NCBI RefSeq assembly: GCF_900605005.1
Contig: NZ_LR027558.1
Location: 2,136,642 to 2,200,641, forward strand
Length of the DNA: 64,000 nucleotides
Direction of reading: 5' to 3'
Source of the DNA: Acidipropionibacterium timonense
GTDB lineage: Bacteria > Actinomycetota > Actinomycetes > Propionibacteriales > Propionibacteriaceae
The first letter of the stretch is position 1; every line of letters starts with the position of its first letter. A model generated the notes under the pieces. The model saw only the letters and a program-made list of their open reading frames with translations, was not told the origin of the DNA and ran no database searches. Made by a program: the position numbers and the translations under genes. Below are positions 57,107-64,000 of the stretch, in pieces.

Positions 57107-58141
57107 TCAGCGGGCCGTCCCGAGTCGTCCGACCATGAGCAGGAGGAAGGGCGCCCCGAGCAGGCCGGTCACCACCCCCACCGGCAACTCGGAGGGGCTG
57201 AAGAGGGTCCGCGAGAGGGTGTCGGCCCCCACGAGGAAGATCGCCCCGCCGAGGGCTGCCGAGATGATGAGCCCGCGGTGGCCGTGCCCGGTCCAGGCCC
57301 GCATGAGGTGCGGGATGATGAGGCCGACGAAGCCGATCCCACCGATGAGGGCGACGACGACGGCCACCGCCGAGGAGAGGGGCACGAGGAGCAGGCAGCG
57401 GGTGCGGACGGGGTCGATCCCCAACGCCAGGGCGCTGCGATCCCCTCCGGCCAGGGCGTCGAGCCACGGGGCGCACCACCACAGCAGGGCGACCGTCACC
57501 AGGGCTACGAGGAGGATCCAGCAACTCTGCGTCCAGTCGACCTTCGACAACGATCCGAGCATCCAGAACATCACCGATCGCGCGGCCTCCGGTGAGTCCG
57601 AGGAGAAGATGACGAGGTTCGTCAGGGTTTGGAAGATGAAGCCGACCGCCAACCCGGCCAGGACGAGGGTGAGCGTCGTCCCGCCGGACCGACCGCCGAC
57701 AGCCATGACCAGTGCGGTGGCGACGAGGGCCCCGACGCAGGCCAGCGAGGCGACCGCCGGGGTGCTCTGCAGCCCCAGGAGGATGATTCCCGCGGCGGCG
57801 CCGGTCGATGCTCCCGAGCTCACCCCGAGGACGTACGGCTCGGCCAGGGGGTTGCGGACGATGGCCTGGAGTCCGACTCCCGCGACGGCCAGGACCGCCC
57901 CGGTGCCGATCCCGGCCAGGATCCGCGGCATGCGGTTGGTCCAGATGATGGCGTCGAGGACGGGATCACCGGCGTCCCGCAGGCCGAGGTGGGATGCCAG
58001 GACGTCGACGACGTCGCGCACCGGGACGGCCGCAGCGCCGAAGGCGATGCTCGCCAGCGGCGTGAGGAACAGGAGGAGGACCAGGAGACCGATGCGCAGG
58101 CGCCGGACGTGGGCGACGTGGGTGGACAAGACGACAACCAT
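57107..58141 (-). CDS. btuC: Cobalamin ABC transporter permease, BtuC/FecCD family
   Basis: A 344-residue permease with about ten membrane segments. NRMPRILAGIGTGAVLAVAGVG, NPLAEPYVLGVSSGAS and GFVGLIIPHLMRAW are FecCD hallmarks. The frame continues upstream, but that part is the riboswitch, so the ATG at 58141 after it is taken as start. Directly before it CCCC-TACC-GGGG can fold, hiding the only purine-rich stretch. This suits riboswitch-controlled translation. A TTG four codons on is a less likely start. Confidence 0.88.
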   Translation of the reverse strand: MVVVLSTHVAHVRRLRIGLLVLLLFLTPLASIAFGAAAVPVRDVVDVLASHLGLRDAGDPVLDAIIWTNRMPRILAGIGTGAVLAVAGVGLQAIVRNPLAEPYVLGVSSGASTGAAAGIILLGLQSTPAVASLACVGALVATALVMAVGGRSGGTTLTLVLAGLAVGFIFQTLTNLVIFSSDSPEAARSVMFWMLGSLSKVDWTQSCWILLVALVTVALLWWCAPWLDALAGGDRSALALGIDPVRTRCLLLVPLSSAVAVVVALIGGIGFVGLIIPHLMRAWTGHGHRGLIISAALGGAIFLVGADTLSRTLFSPSELPVGVVTGLLGAPFLLLMVGRLGTAR

Positions 58142-58179
58142 CCCCGGTAGGGGCCGATTCGCGCGGCCGCGGACAGACG

Positions 58180-58332
58180 ACGTCCAGCAGGTCTTCGGAC
58201 TCGGCTTCCTCCGGCCGGGCGCCTTCCCGAGGATGGTCTCCCCAGTGGCCTGCTGCCCGCCGTCCACCTCACCGCTGCGCGTCAGTCCCGGAGTCCCACC
58301 GGGTTCCCTGTCGCTGGACGTGGCACACGATA
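58180..58332 (-). ncRNA. Cobalamin riboswitch
   Basis: Read on the minus strand, the element has the conserved order of the cobalamin class: TGCC, GGGAACCCGGTG, GACTCCGGGACTGACGCGCA, GCGGTGAG, GCCACTGGG, GGGAAGGCG and GTCCGAAGACCTGC. The closing stem pairs ACGTCCAGC (58313-58321) with GCTGGACGT (58180-58188) perfectly. It lies about 40 bases before the permease start, and the intervening leader can form hairpins next to the start codon. Vitamin B12 should switch the importer off. Confidence 0.95.
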
Positions 58333-58379
58333 CCGCGTGCGCATGCGCGGCATGCAGGCACCCCGGTCATCGGGGAGGG

Positions 58380-58478
58380 CCGCCACGATTCCCCGCGCAA
58401 CTCCAACGCCCGTCAGTCACGGCCCGGTCAGAGCCGGTTGCGCGGAAGCCCGGTCAGTTGCGCGGGGAATCGTGGCGG
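58380..58478. repeat. Dispersed palindromic element, copy B
   Basis: A perfect 23-bp inverted repeat: the left arm at 58380-58402 begins CCGCCACGATTCCCCGCG; the right arm is at 58456-58478. The arms enclose 53 bases. The core arms are identical to copy A at 37.9 kb, and the flank after the right arm is also similar. It lies just 3' of the mycothione reductase gene. Confidence 0.75.
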
Positions 58479-58535
58479 TGGCATCGCGCGACGGGCCCCA
58501 TGGGGGCCCCACCGAGGCGCCCATGGGCCTCGCAC

Positions 58536-59933
58536 TCAGGCGGTTCGGGCGGCGTCGACCAGCCCGAGCAGGGCGTTCTCGACCACCTCGGGCAGGGCCG
58601 GGTGGATCCAGTACTGCCCGCGGGCCATCTCCTGCGGCTCGATGCCGAAGCTCATCGCCGTGATGAGCGGCTGGATGATCGAGGCCGCCTGGGGACCGAT
58701 GACGTGGGCGCCGAGCAGCCGACCCGTGCCCGGCTCCCCCAGCAGCTTGACGCAGTGCCCGGTGTCCTCGAGGGCCCAGCCGTAGGCGACGTCGGCGTAC
58801 TCCTGGAGGTAGGAGACGAAGGGGGTCTCCGACTGGCGCAGGTCCTGCTCGGTGCGTCCCACCGAGGCCACCTGGGGGTCGCTGAAGACCGCGTGCGGGA
58901 CGAACCGGTGGTCCGAACTCACCAGGTCGTCCGGATGGAGCAGGTTGTGGGCGACGACCCGCGCCTCGGCATTGGCGACGTGCTTGAGTTCCCAGTGGGA
59001 GCAGACGTCACCGAGGGCCCAGATGTGCGGCTGGCTCGTGCGCTGGTGCTCGTCGACGACGACGAACCCGCGCTCGTCGACGCGCACCCCGGCAGCGCGC
59101 AGGTTGAGCCGGTCACCGTTGGGCACCCGCCCGGTGGCGTTGAGGACGATGTCGGCCGGGTACTCGTACCCGACCCCGTACTGGTCGACCGTCTCGACGA
59201 CGAGGTGGCCACCCGGGTCGCGTCCGACGCCGACGAGCTGCTCGTTCATCCGCAGCGACACCGACCACGACAGCTGCTCGGTGAACCTCCGCGAGATCTC
59301 GTCGTCCTCCCGGCGCAGCATCCGGCCCGACCGGTTGACGACGGTGACCTTGCTGCCCAGGGCCGAGAAGACGTGGGCGAACTCGGCGGCGATGAACCCA
59401 CCGCCGAGGATGACGAGTCGGTCGGGGCGCTCGTCCAACCGCAGGATCTGGTCGGAGGTGAGCACCTTGTCGACCCACCGCTCGTCGTCGATCCCCGGCA
59501 CGTCGGGGACCCGGGGCCGCGATCCGGCGGCCAGGACGATCTGGTCGGCGCTGATCTGCTGCCCGCCGACCGTGAGGGTGTGCGGGTCGACGAAGGAGGC
59601 CTCGTCCTCGTACAGGGTGAGGTTGTCCTGGCAGCGACGGTACTGCCGCCCGGCCACCGAGATGGGGTCGATGCGAGTGAAGATCCGGTCCCGAATGGCC
59701 CGCCAGTCGGCGCCGTGGAACTCCAGGTCGACACCGAGCCGCCCGGCGACGTCGACCCCGGCCGCCATGTCGGCCGGCAGCACCCACATCTTCGAGGGGA
59801 TGCACCCGGCGTTGAGACAGGTGCCCCCGAAGGTGCCCGCGTCGATGAGGGCGACCCGCTTGTCGGCGAAGTCGTCGCCGGGGATGGTGTTCCCCGAGCC
59901 GGACCCGATGATGGCGACGTCGTAGTGCTCCAT
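58536..59933 (-). CDS. mtr: Mycothione reductase
   Basis: A 465-residue flavin disulfide reductase that keeps mycothiol, the actinobacterial glutathione substitute, reduced. FAD motif AIIGSGSGNT, redox pair C39 and C44 in GGTCLNAGCIPSK, NADPH site ILGGGFIAAEFAHVFSALG, and C-terminal QYWIHPALPEVVENALLGL. These follow the mycobacterial Mtr sequence closely. Start at 59933 with GGAAGA upstream gives the family N-terminus. Predicts that this organism makes mycothiol. Confidence 0.95.
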   Translation of the reverse strand: MEHYDVAIIGSGSGNTIPGDDFADKRVALIDAGTFGGTCLNAGCIPSKMWVLPADMAAGVDVAGRLGVDLEFHGADWRAIRDRIFTRIDPISVAGRQYRRCQDNLTLYEDEASFVDPHTLTVGGQQISADQIVLAAGSRPRVPDVPGIDDERWVDKVLTSDQILRLDERPDRLVILGGGFIAAEFAHVFSALGSKVTVVNRSGRMLRREDDEISRRFTEQLSWSVSLRMNEQLVGVGRDPGGHLVVETVDQYGVGYEYPADIVLNATGRVPNGDRLNLRAAGVRVDERGFVVVDEHQRTSQPHIWALGDVCSHWELKHVANAEARVVAHNLLHPDDLVSSDHRFVPHAVFSDPQVASVGRTEQDLRQSETPFVSYLQEYADVAYGWALEDTGHCVKLLGEPGTGRLLGAHVIGPQAASIIQPLITAMSFGIEPQEMARGQYWIHPALPEVVENALLGLVDAARTA

Positions 59934-60029
59934 GGGCACAGTCTTCCACGCGGCCTCCGGCAGGGTGGGGACCGGCCGGGCGACGTCGGCCCAGTGGCCC
60001 CCGGGCGCGGGCGCGGCCTCGGAGGTCAC

Positions 60030-60133
60030 TGGACGGCACGGGTCCACGCATCGACCGGACGGCGCGGGGCCGCAGGCCGACGGGACGGCGCGGGGCCGCA
60101 GGCCGACGGGACGGCACGGGGCCGCAGGGCCCG
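60030..60133. repeat. 26-bp tandem array upstream of mtr and the DUF5134 gene
   Basis: Units start at 60030 (degenerate), 60056, 60082 and 60108. The well-kept units read GGACGGCGCGGGGCCGCAGG in their core. The array lies between divergent genes. Directly after it CCCGC-TAGACT-GCGGG holds a -10-like hexamer in a palindrome's loop. The remaining 190 bases to the next start show no gene. Confidence 0.85.
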
Positions 60134-60325
60134 CTAGACTGCGGGCCGCGACCGCACCAGGGTCCGCCGGCCGGGGTCACCCCGCGCCGGACCACCCCCA
60201 GCGACCGCCCACCTGCGGATCCACCGCAGGACCCATACGTGCCCACCGCGGGTCTGACCACAGGTCTGCCCTCGGTCCGGTGAATGCCGTCGTCCGGCGT
60301 CGCCGGACCCTGCACCGAGAGCACC

Positions 60326-61024
60326 ATGTTCACCCTCACCGCCAACCCTGTCACCTTCGTCGGCCTGCTCATCCTCTTCGCCTGGTCGATCCTCTGGAGT
60401 CTGCGCGACGTCGTCCGGGCGACGACCCTCGTCCAGCGCATCTCCAGCCTCATCCACCTCGTCATGGCCGCGACGATGCTCGCCATGGTGCCCCGCTCCT
60501 GGTGGCACCTCGGCTCCTCGGGCCACACCGTCGTCGTCGTCCTCTACGCCGTCTTCACCGCCTGGATGCTGGCCATGGCCCTGTGGCGTCCGTCGTGGGC
60601 TGCCTGGGGGCACGTCGGCATGTTCGCCGCCATGGTGTGGCACCTGTCTGCGATGCGCACCATGCACCGGGCCATGTCGTCCATGACCAGCACCGCCATG
60701 GGCGGCATGGGACACGACATGAAGTCCGGCATGGGCGGGTCGGGCCACATGTCCGGCTCGATGTCCGCCCTGCACAGCTACGCGGTGGTCGGCATCCCGC
60801 TCATGCTCGTCCTGCTGGCCATCGCCGTCGTCGGGGCGAGGCGGGCGATCACCGGGCGTCCCGAACACCACGCCCACGCCCCGTTGTGCCACGTCGTCGC
60901 CACCTCCCCGATGACCGCCCGACTGTCCGGGCTGGCCGATCTGGCCATGGGGTTCGGCATGGCGTGGATGAGCACCGGCCTGGTCGCCCCGATCCTGCCG
61001 TTCATGGGCCACCTCCATCCCTGA
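60326..61024 (+). CDS. DUF5134 multi-pass membrane protein with a Met/His-rich loop
   Basis: A 232-residue protein with about six membrane segments. Between segments 4 and 5 a loop (about residues 108-150) is dense in Met, His and Gly, e.g. MGGMGHDMKSGMGG and GHMSGSM; a second His-rich stretch is HHAHAPLCH. Actinobacterial DUF5134 proteins share this layout. Such loops often bind copper, which is only a suggestion here. ATG at 60326 has GAGAG upstream. Confidence 0.75.
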   Translation: MFTLTANPVTFVGLLILFAWSILWSLRDVVRATTLVQRISSLIHLVMAATMLAMVPRSWWHLGSSGHTVVVVLYAVFTAWMLAMALWRPSWAAWGHVGMFAAMVWHLSAMRTMHRAMSSMTSTAMGGMGHDMKSGMGGSGHMSGSMSALHSYAVVGIPLMLVLLAIAVVGARRAITGRPEHHAHAPLCHVVATSPMTARLSGLADLAMGFGMAWMSTGLVAPILPFMGHLHP

Positions 61025-61131
61025 CGCCGCAGGCCCGGCACACCGGTCCGGGTCCGGGCCCCGGAAGGACGGCGTCTCACCCAGTGACCACGAACCTTCC
61101 GGGGTCCGGACCGCGGCGATACCCTTCGGAC

Positions 61132-61176
61132 ATGACCATCGGTCTGCTCATCATTGATCGGCGCGCGGCCCTGTAA
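61132..61176 (+). CDS. ilvL: ilv leader peptide
   Basis: A 14-codon ORF, MTIGLLIIDRRAAL, with three isoleucines and three leucines, four of the six in a row (LLII). It lies 92 bases before ilvD and is followed by an attenuator. TACCCT six bases before the ATG makes the leader mRNA start at the codon itself. Stalling at the Leu/Ile run should report branched-chain aminoacyl-tRNA supply. Comparable to the Corynebacterium ilvB leader. Confidence 0.8.
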   Translation: MTIGLLIIDRRAAL

Positions 61177-61220
61177 GCCCCCGTCGACCTCGACCGCGCG
61201 CCCTCCCCCATCGGGAGGGC
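61160..61220 (+). promoter_or_regulatory. Transcription attenuator of ilvD-ilvA
   Basis: The terminator stem GCCCTCCC/GGGAGGGC (61200-61220, loop CCATC) is followed by GTCGTCGTC. The rival antiterminator pairs GGCGCGCGG (61160-61168, inside the leader ORF) with CCGCGCGCC (61194-61202), which overlaps the terminator's left arm. The two structures exclude each other, as in amino-acid attenuation. Confidence 0.75.
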
Positions 61221-61268
61221 GTCGTCGTCTGAGGAGCCACTGCAGCTGACCCGTCCCGAGGAGGCCCC

Positions 61269-63170
61269 ATGCCCGTCCTGCGTTCCGCCACCAGCACCTC
61301 CGGCCGCGCCATGGCCGGCGCCCGCGCCCTGTGGCGCGCCACCGGCACCGGACCGGACGACTTCGGCAAGCCCATCGTCGCCATCGCCAACTCCTTCACC
61401 CAGTTCGTCCCCGGCCACGTCGGCCTGCGTGACGTCGGCCGTATAGTCGCCGACGAGGTCCGGGCCGCCGGCGGCGTCCCCAAGGAGTTCAACACCATCG
61501 CCGTCGACGACGGCATCGCCATGGGTCACGACGGGATGCTCTACTCGCTGCCCAGCCGCGAACTCATCGCCGACTCGGTGGAGTACATGGTCAATGCCCA
61601 CTGCGCCGACGCCCTGGTGTGCATCTCGAACTGCGACAAGATCACCCCCGGCATGCTCATGGCCGCCCTGCGCCTCGACATCCCGGTGGTCTTCGTCTCC
61701 GGAGGACCCATGGAGGCCGGCAGGGCCGCACTGTCCCAGGGCGATCGCAAGCTCGACCTCATCGACGTCATGGTGGCCGCCGGCGACGAGAGCACCGACG
61801 ACGCCGACGTCGACCTCATGGAGTCGGCCGCCTGCCCCACCTGTGGGTCGTGCTCGGGCATGTTCACCGCCAACTCGATGAACTGCCTCACCGAGGCCCT
61901 CGGCCTGTCGCTGCCCGGCAACGGCACCCTGCTGGCGACCCACGCCGACCGTCGCACGCTCTTCGAGGAGGCCGGACGGCGGGCCGTCGAGCTGGCCCAT
62001 CGCTGGTACGACGAGGACGACCCCTCCGTCCTGCCGCGGTCCATCGCCTCCAAGGCCGCCTTCTGCAACGCCATGAGCCTGGACATCGCCATGGGCGGGT
62101 CGACGAACACCGTCCTGCACCTGCTGGCGGCCGCCCAGGAGGCCGGTGTCGACTTCACCATGGCCGACATCGACGCCCTCTCCCGCAAGGTGCCGCACCT
62201 GTGCAAGGTCGCGCCGTCGACGAACCTCTTCCACGTCGAGGACGTCCACCGCGCCGGCGGGGTGCTCGGCATCCTCGCCGAGCTCGACCGGGCCGGCCTG
62301 CTCGACACCTCCACCTCGACGGTCTGGTCGGCCGCCGACGGCTCCCCGGCCACCCTGGCCGACGAGCTGGCGGCCCACGACCTCCTGGGCTCCCCCTCCG
62401 AGCAGGTGCGGACCCTCTACGCGGCCGCCCCGGGCGGCGTCCGCACGACCGAGATGTTCTCCCAGTCCAGCCGCTGGCAGAGCCTCGACACGGACCGGGA
62501 GAGCGGCTGCATCCGTGATCTCGCCCATGCCTACTCGGCCGACGGCGGCCTGGCGGTGCTCTTCGGCAACATCGCCGAGCGCGGCTGCATCGTCAAGACC
62601 GCCGGGGTGGACTCCTCCATCCTCACCTTCAGCGGACCGGCCGTCGTCTTCGAGTCCCAGGACGACGCCGTCACCGGCATCCTCGGACGCCAGGTCAAGG
62701 CCGGGGACGTCGTCGTCATCCGGCACGAGGGGCCCAAGGGAGGCCCCGGGATGCAGGAGATGCTCTACCCCACGAGCTACCTCAAGTCGATGCACCTGGG
62801 CAAGGAGTGCGCGCTGCTCACCGACGGCCGCTTCTCCGGCGGCACCTCGGGGCTGAGCATCGGGCACGTCTCCCCCGAGGCTGCCTCCGGCGGCCTCATC
62901 GGGCTGGTCCGCGACGGGGACACCATCCGCATCGACATTCCGAACCGGACCATCGGCCTCGACGTCGACGATGCCGAACTCGGGCGACGCCGGGCCGAGG
63001 AGGAGGCCCGTGGCCAGGCAGCCTGGACCCCGCACTCCCCCCGCCCTCGCGCCGTCTCGACCGCCCTGCGCGCCTACGGGATGCTCGCCTCCTCCGCCGA
63101 CCGCGGCGGGGTGCGCGACCTGTCCCTCGTCCGGCCGGCCCAGGCCACCCAGCCGCAGGAGCGCTCGTGA
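61269..63170 (+). CDS. ilvD: Dihydroxy-acid dehydratase
   Basis: A 633-residue iron-sulfur enzyme making the keto acids for valine and isoleucine. Cluster cysteines lie in CISNCDK and [26 protein letters not shown] and [21 protein letters not shown] are family motifs. GAGGAGG precedes the ATG. It overlaps ilvA by four bases (GTGA). Confidence 0.97.
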   Translation: MPVLRSATSTSGRAMAGARALWRATGTGPDDFGKPIVAIANSFTQFVPGHVGLRDVGRIVADEVRAAGGVPKEFNTIAVDDGIAMGHDGMLYSLPSRELIADSVEYMVNAHCADALVCISNCDKITPGMLMAALRLDIPVVFVSGGPMEAGRAALSQGDRKLDLIDVMVAAGDESTDDADVDLMESAACPTCGSCSGMFTANSMNCLTEALGLSLPGNGTLLATHADRRTLFEEAGRRAVELAHRWYDEDDPSVLPRSIASKAAFCNAMSLDIAMGGSTNTVLHLLAAAQEAGVDFTMADIDALSRKVPHLCKVAPSTNLFHVEDVHRAGGVLGILAELDRAGLLDTSTSTVWSAADGSPATLADELAAHDLLGSPSEQVRTLYAAAPGGVRTTEMFSQSSRWQSLDTDRESGCIRDLAHAYSADGGLAVLFGNIAERGCIVKTAGVDSSILTFSGPAVVFESQDDAVTGILGRQVKAGDVVVIRHEGPKGGPGMQEMLYPTSYLKSMHLGKECALLTDGRFSGGTSGLSIGHVSPEAASGGLIGLVRDGDTIRIDIPNRTIGLDVDDAELGRRRAEEEARGQAAWTPHSPRPRAVSTALRAYGMLASSADRGGVRDLSLVRPAQATQPQERS

Positions 63171-64000
63171 CCCCCCAGGAGTATCTGCGCGCCGTGCTGC
63201 GCGCCCCCGTCTACGAGGTCGCCGTCAAGACCCCGCTCGATCCCATGCCGGCCCTGTCGGCACGTCTGGGCAACACCGTCCTGCTCAAACGGGAGGACCG
63301 CCAGCCGGTCCACTCCTTCAAGATCCGCGGGGCCTACAACCGGATGCGCCACCTCTCGGCGGACGAGCAGGCGGCCGGCGTCGTCACCGCGTCAGCGGGC
63401 AACCACGCCCAGGGAGTGGCGCTGTCAGGGGCCCGGCTGGGGATGCGCGCGGTCATCGTCATGCCGGTGACCACCCCCTCCATCAAGGTCGACGCCGTCC
63501 GGGCCCTCGGCGGCGAGGTCGTCCTCCACGGGCAGACCTTCGATGCCGCCAAGACGCGCGCCCTCGAGCTGGCCCGGACCGAGGGCCTCACCTTCGTCGC
63601 CCCCTTCGACGACCCCCTCGTCATCGCCGGTCAGGGCACGATCGGCCTCGAGCTCGTCCAGGACGACGCCCGCCTCGACGCCGTCTTCGTGCCGGTGGGC
63701 GGAGGCGGGCTGGCCGCCGGGATCGCGGTGCTCGTCAAGCAGCTCATGCCCGAGGTCGCCGTCATCGGGGTGGAGCCCGAGGAGTCGGCCTGCCTGGCCG
63801 CCGCACTCGAGGCCGGTCACCCGGTGACCCTCGACCGGGTCTCCCTCTTCGCCGAGGGCGTCGCGGTGGCACGGGTCGGTGACGAGACCTTCCGGGTGCT
63901 CTCCGAGTGTCTCGACGACGTGGTCACCGTATCCTCCGACCAGATCAGCGCGGCGGTCAAGGACATCTTCGACGACACCCGCGCCGTCGCCGAACCCGCC
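63167..64000 (+). CDS. ilvA: Threonine ammonia-lyase, biosynthetic (3' end beyond window)
   Basis: The first 278 residues of a PLP enzyme making 2-oxobutyrate from threonine for isoleucine. Lysine that binds PLP is in [12 protein letters not shown] (about residue 51); [17 protein letters not shown] and the glycine loop [11 protein letters not shown] follow. The biosynthetic type is supported by coupling to ilvD and the Leu/Ile leader. The window ends in frame, so the C-terminal regulatory domain is not seen. Confidence 0.94.
   Translation, partial: MTPQEYLRAVLRAPVYEVAVKTPLDPMPALSARLGNTVLLKREDRQPVHSFKIRGAYNRMRHLSADEQAAGVVTASAGNHAQGVALSGARLGMRAVIVMPVTTPSIKVDAVRALGGEVVLHGQTFDAAKTRALELARTEGLTFVAPFDDPLVIAGQGTIGLELVQDDARLDAVFVPVGGGGLAAGIAVLVKQLMPEVAVIGVEPEESACLAAALEAGHPVTLDRVSLFAEGVAVARVGDETFRVLSECLDDVVTVSSDQISAAVKDIFDDTRAVAEPA

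Noticed and set aside
55253-58141. Iron-siderophore importer
   Set aside because: The FecCD-type proteins alone would allow it, but the cobalamin riboswitch at the operon head makes B12 the better call.
57135-60137. A 1000-codon open frame on the plus strand
   Set aside because: Antisense to btuC, the cobalamin riboswitch, the palindrome and mtr. Stop-free only because of high GC; no recognisable domain.

Overview
The window is very GC-rich, densely coding actinobacterial chromosome. Codon third positions are almost all G or C. Signature genes point to the Actinomycetota: mycothione reductase, DUF3073 beside purM, DUF3151, DUF5134, a GlnR-type orphan regulator, a MutT1-type NUDIX/phosphatase fusion behind polyphosphate kinase, and many TANNNT-N6/7-RTG (leaderless) gene starts. 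The mix of polyphosphate, cobalamin and mycothiol genes suggests Propionibacteriaceae, but that family-level guess is an inference.

Layout. 0-0.5 kb: the 3' end of an IS transposase. 0.5-3 kb: a membrane-anchored unknown protein and an SH3-repeat cell-wall hydrolase with a 400-base structured leader. 3.0-3.7 kb: tRNA-Glu, tRNA-Asp and tRNA-Phe, each with its own terminator. 3.9-7.1 kb: a glucose/mannose-type ABC importer without its ATPase. 7.3-12.6 kb: alpha/beta hydrolase, DUF3073, purM, purF, MFS transporter. 12.8-16.1 kb: M20 dipeptidase and a BCCT osmolyte transporter. 16.2-28.5 kb: purL, MFS, L-asparaginase, PepN, an RclA-like flavoprotein, an N-acetylglucosamine-kinase-like protein, purQ and a fused purC-purS frame. 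28.6-31.8 kb: ahpC-ahpF-oxyR. 32.0-32.7 kb: a secreted, catalytically dead trypsin-fold protein under a palindrome that holds a Fur-family-like box and its own ribosome binding site. 32.7-38.5 kb: purB-purD, purA, GNAT, DUF3151. 38.6-43.6 kb: typA, an L,D-transpeptidase with SH3 repeats, a sugar-phosphate transferase. 43.6-50.9 kb: ygfZ, nitrobindin-like protein, two tiny proteins, dtd, a TM/NADase-type-domain protein, GlnR-like regulator, ppk1 and mutT1. 51-55.2 kb: Pho-box-driven pstSCAB. 55.2-58.3 kb: a cobalamin importer behind a cobalamin riboswitch. 58.5-64 kb: mycothione reductase, a DUF5134 membrane protein, and ilvD-ilvA behind a leader-peptide attenuator; ilvA runs off the window.

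How the genes work together. Eight purine genes (M, F, L, S, Q, C, B, D, A, with C and S in one frame) are scattered over about 28 kb on the minus strand, covering most of PRPP to AMP. ahpC/ahpF/oxyR, mtr and the RclA-like enzyme form an oxidative-stress set. pstSCAB, ppk1 and the NUDIX enzyme link phosphate uptake and polyphosphate. Regulation is unusually legible: Pho box, cobalamin riboswitch, ilv attenuator, and a Fur-like operator inside a start-codon hairpin.

The least expected structures are four unrelated intergenic tandem arrays with nearly the same period (25-26 bp). One repeats a ribosome binding site plus a seven-codon ORF ahead of mutT1. Another repeats the stop codon of the RclA-like gene. 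There is also a dispersed long-stem palindrome at two loci, the purC-purS frame, and an unannotated 33-residue membrane peptide.
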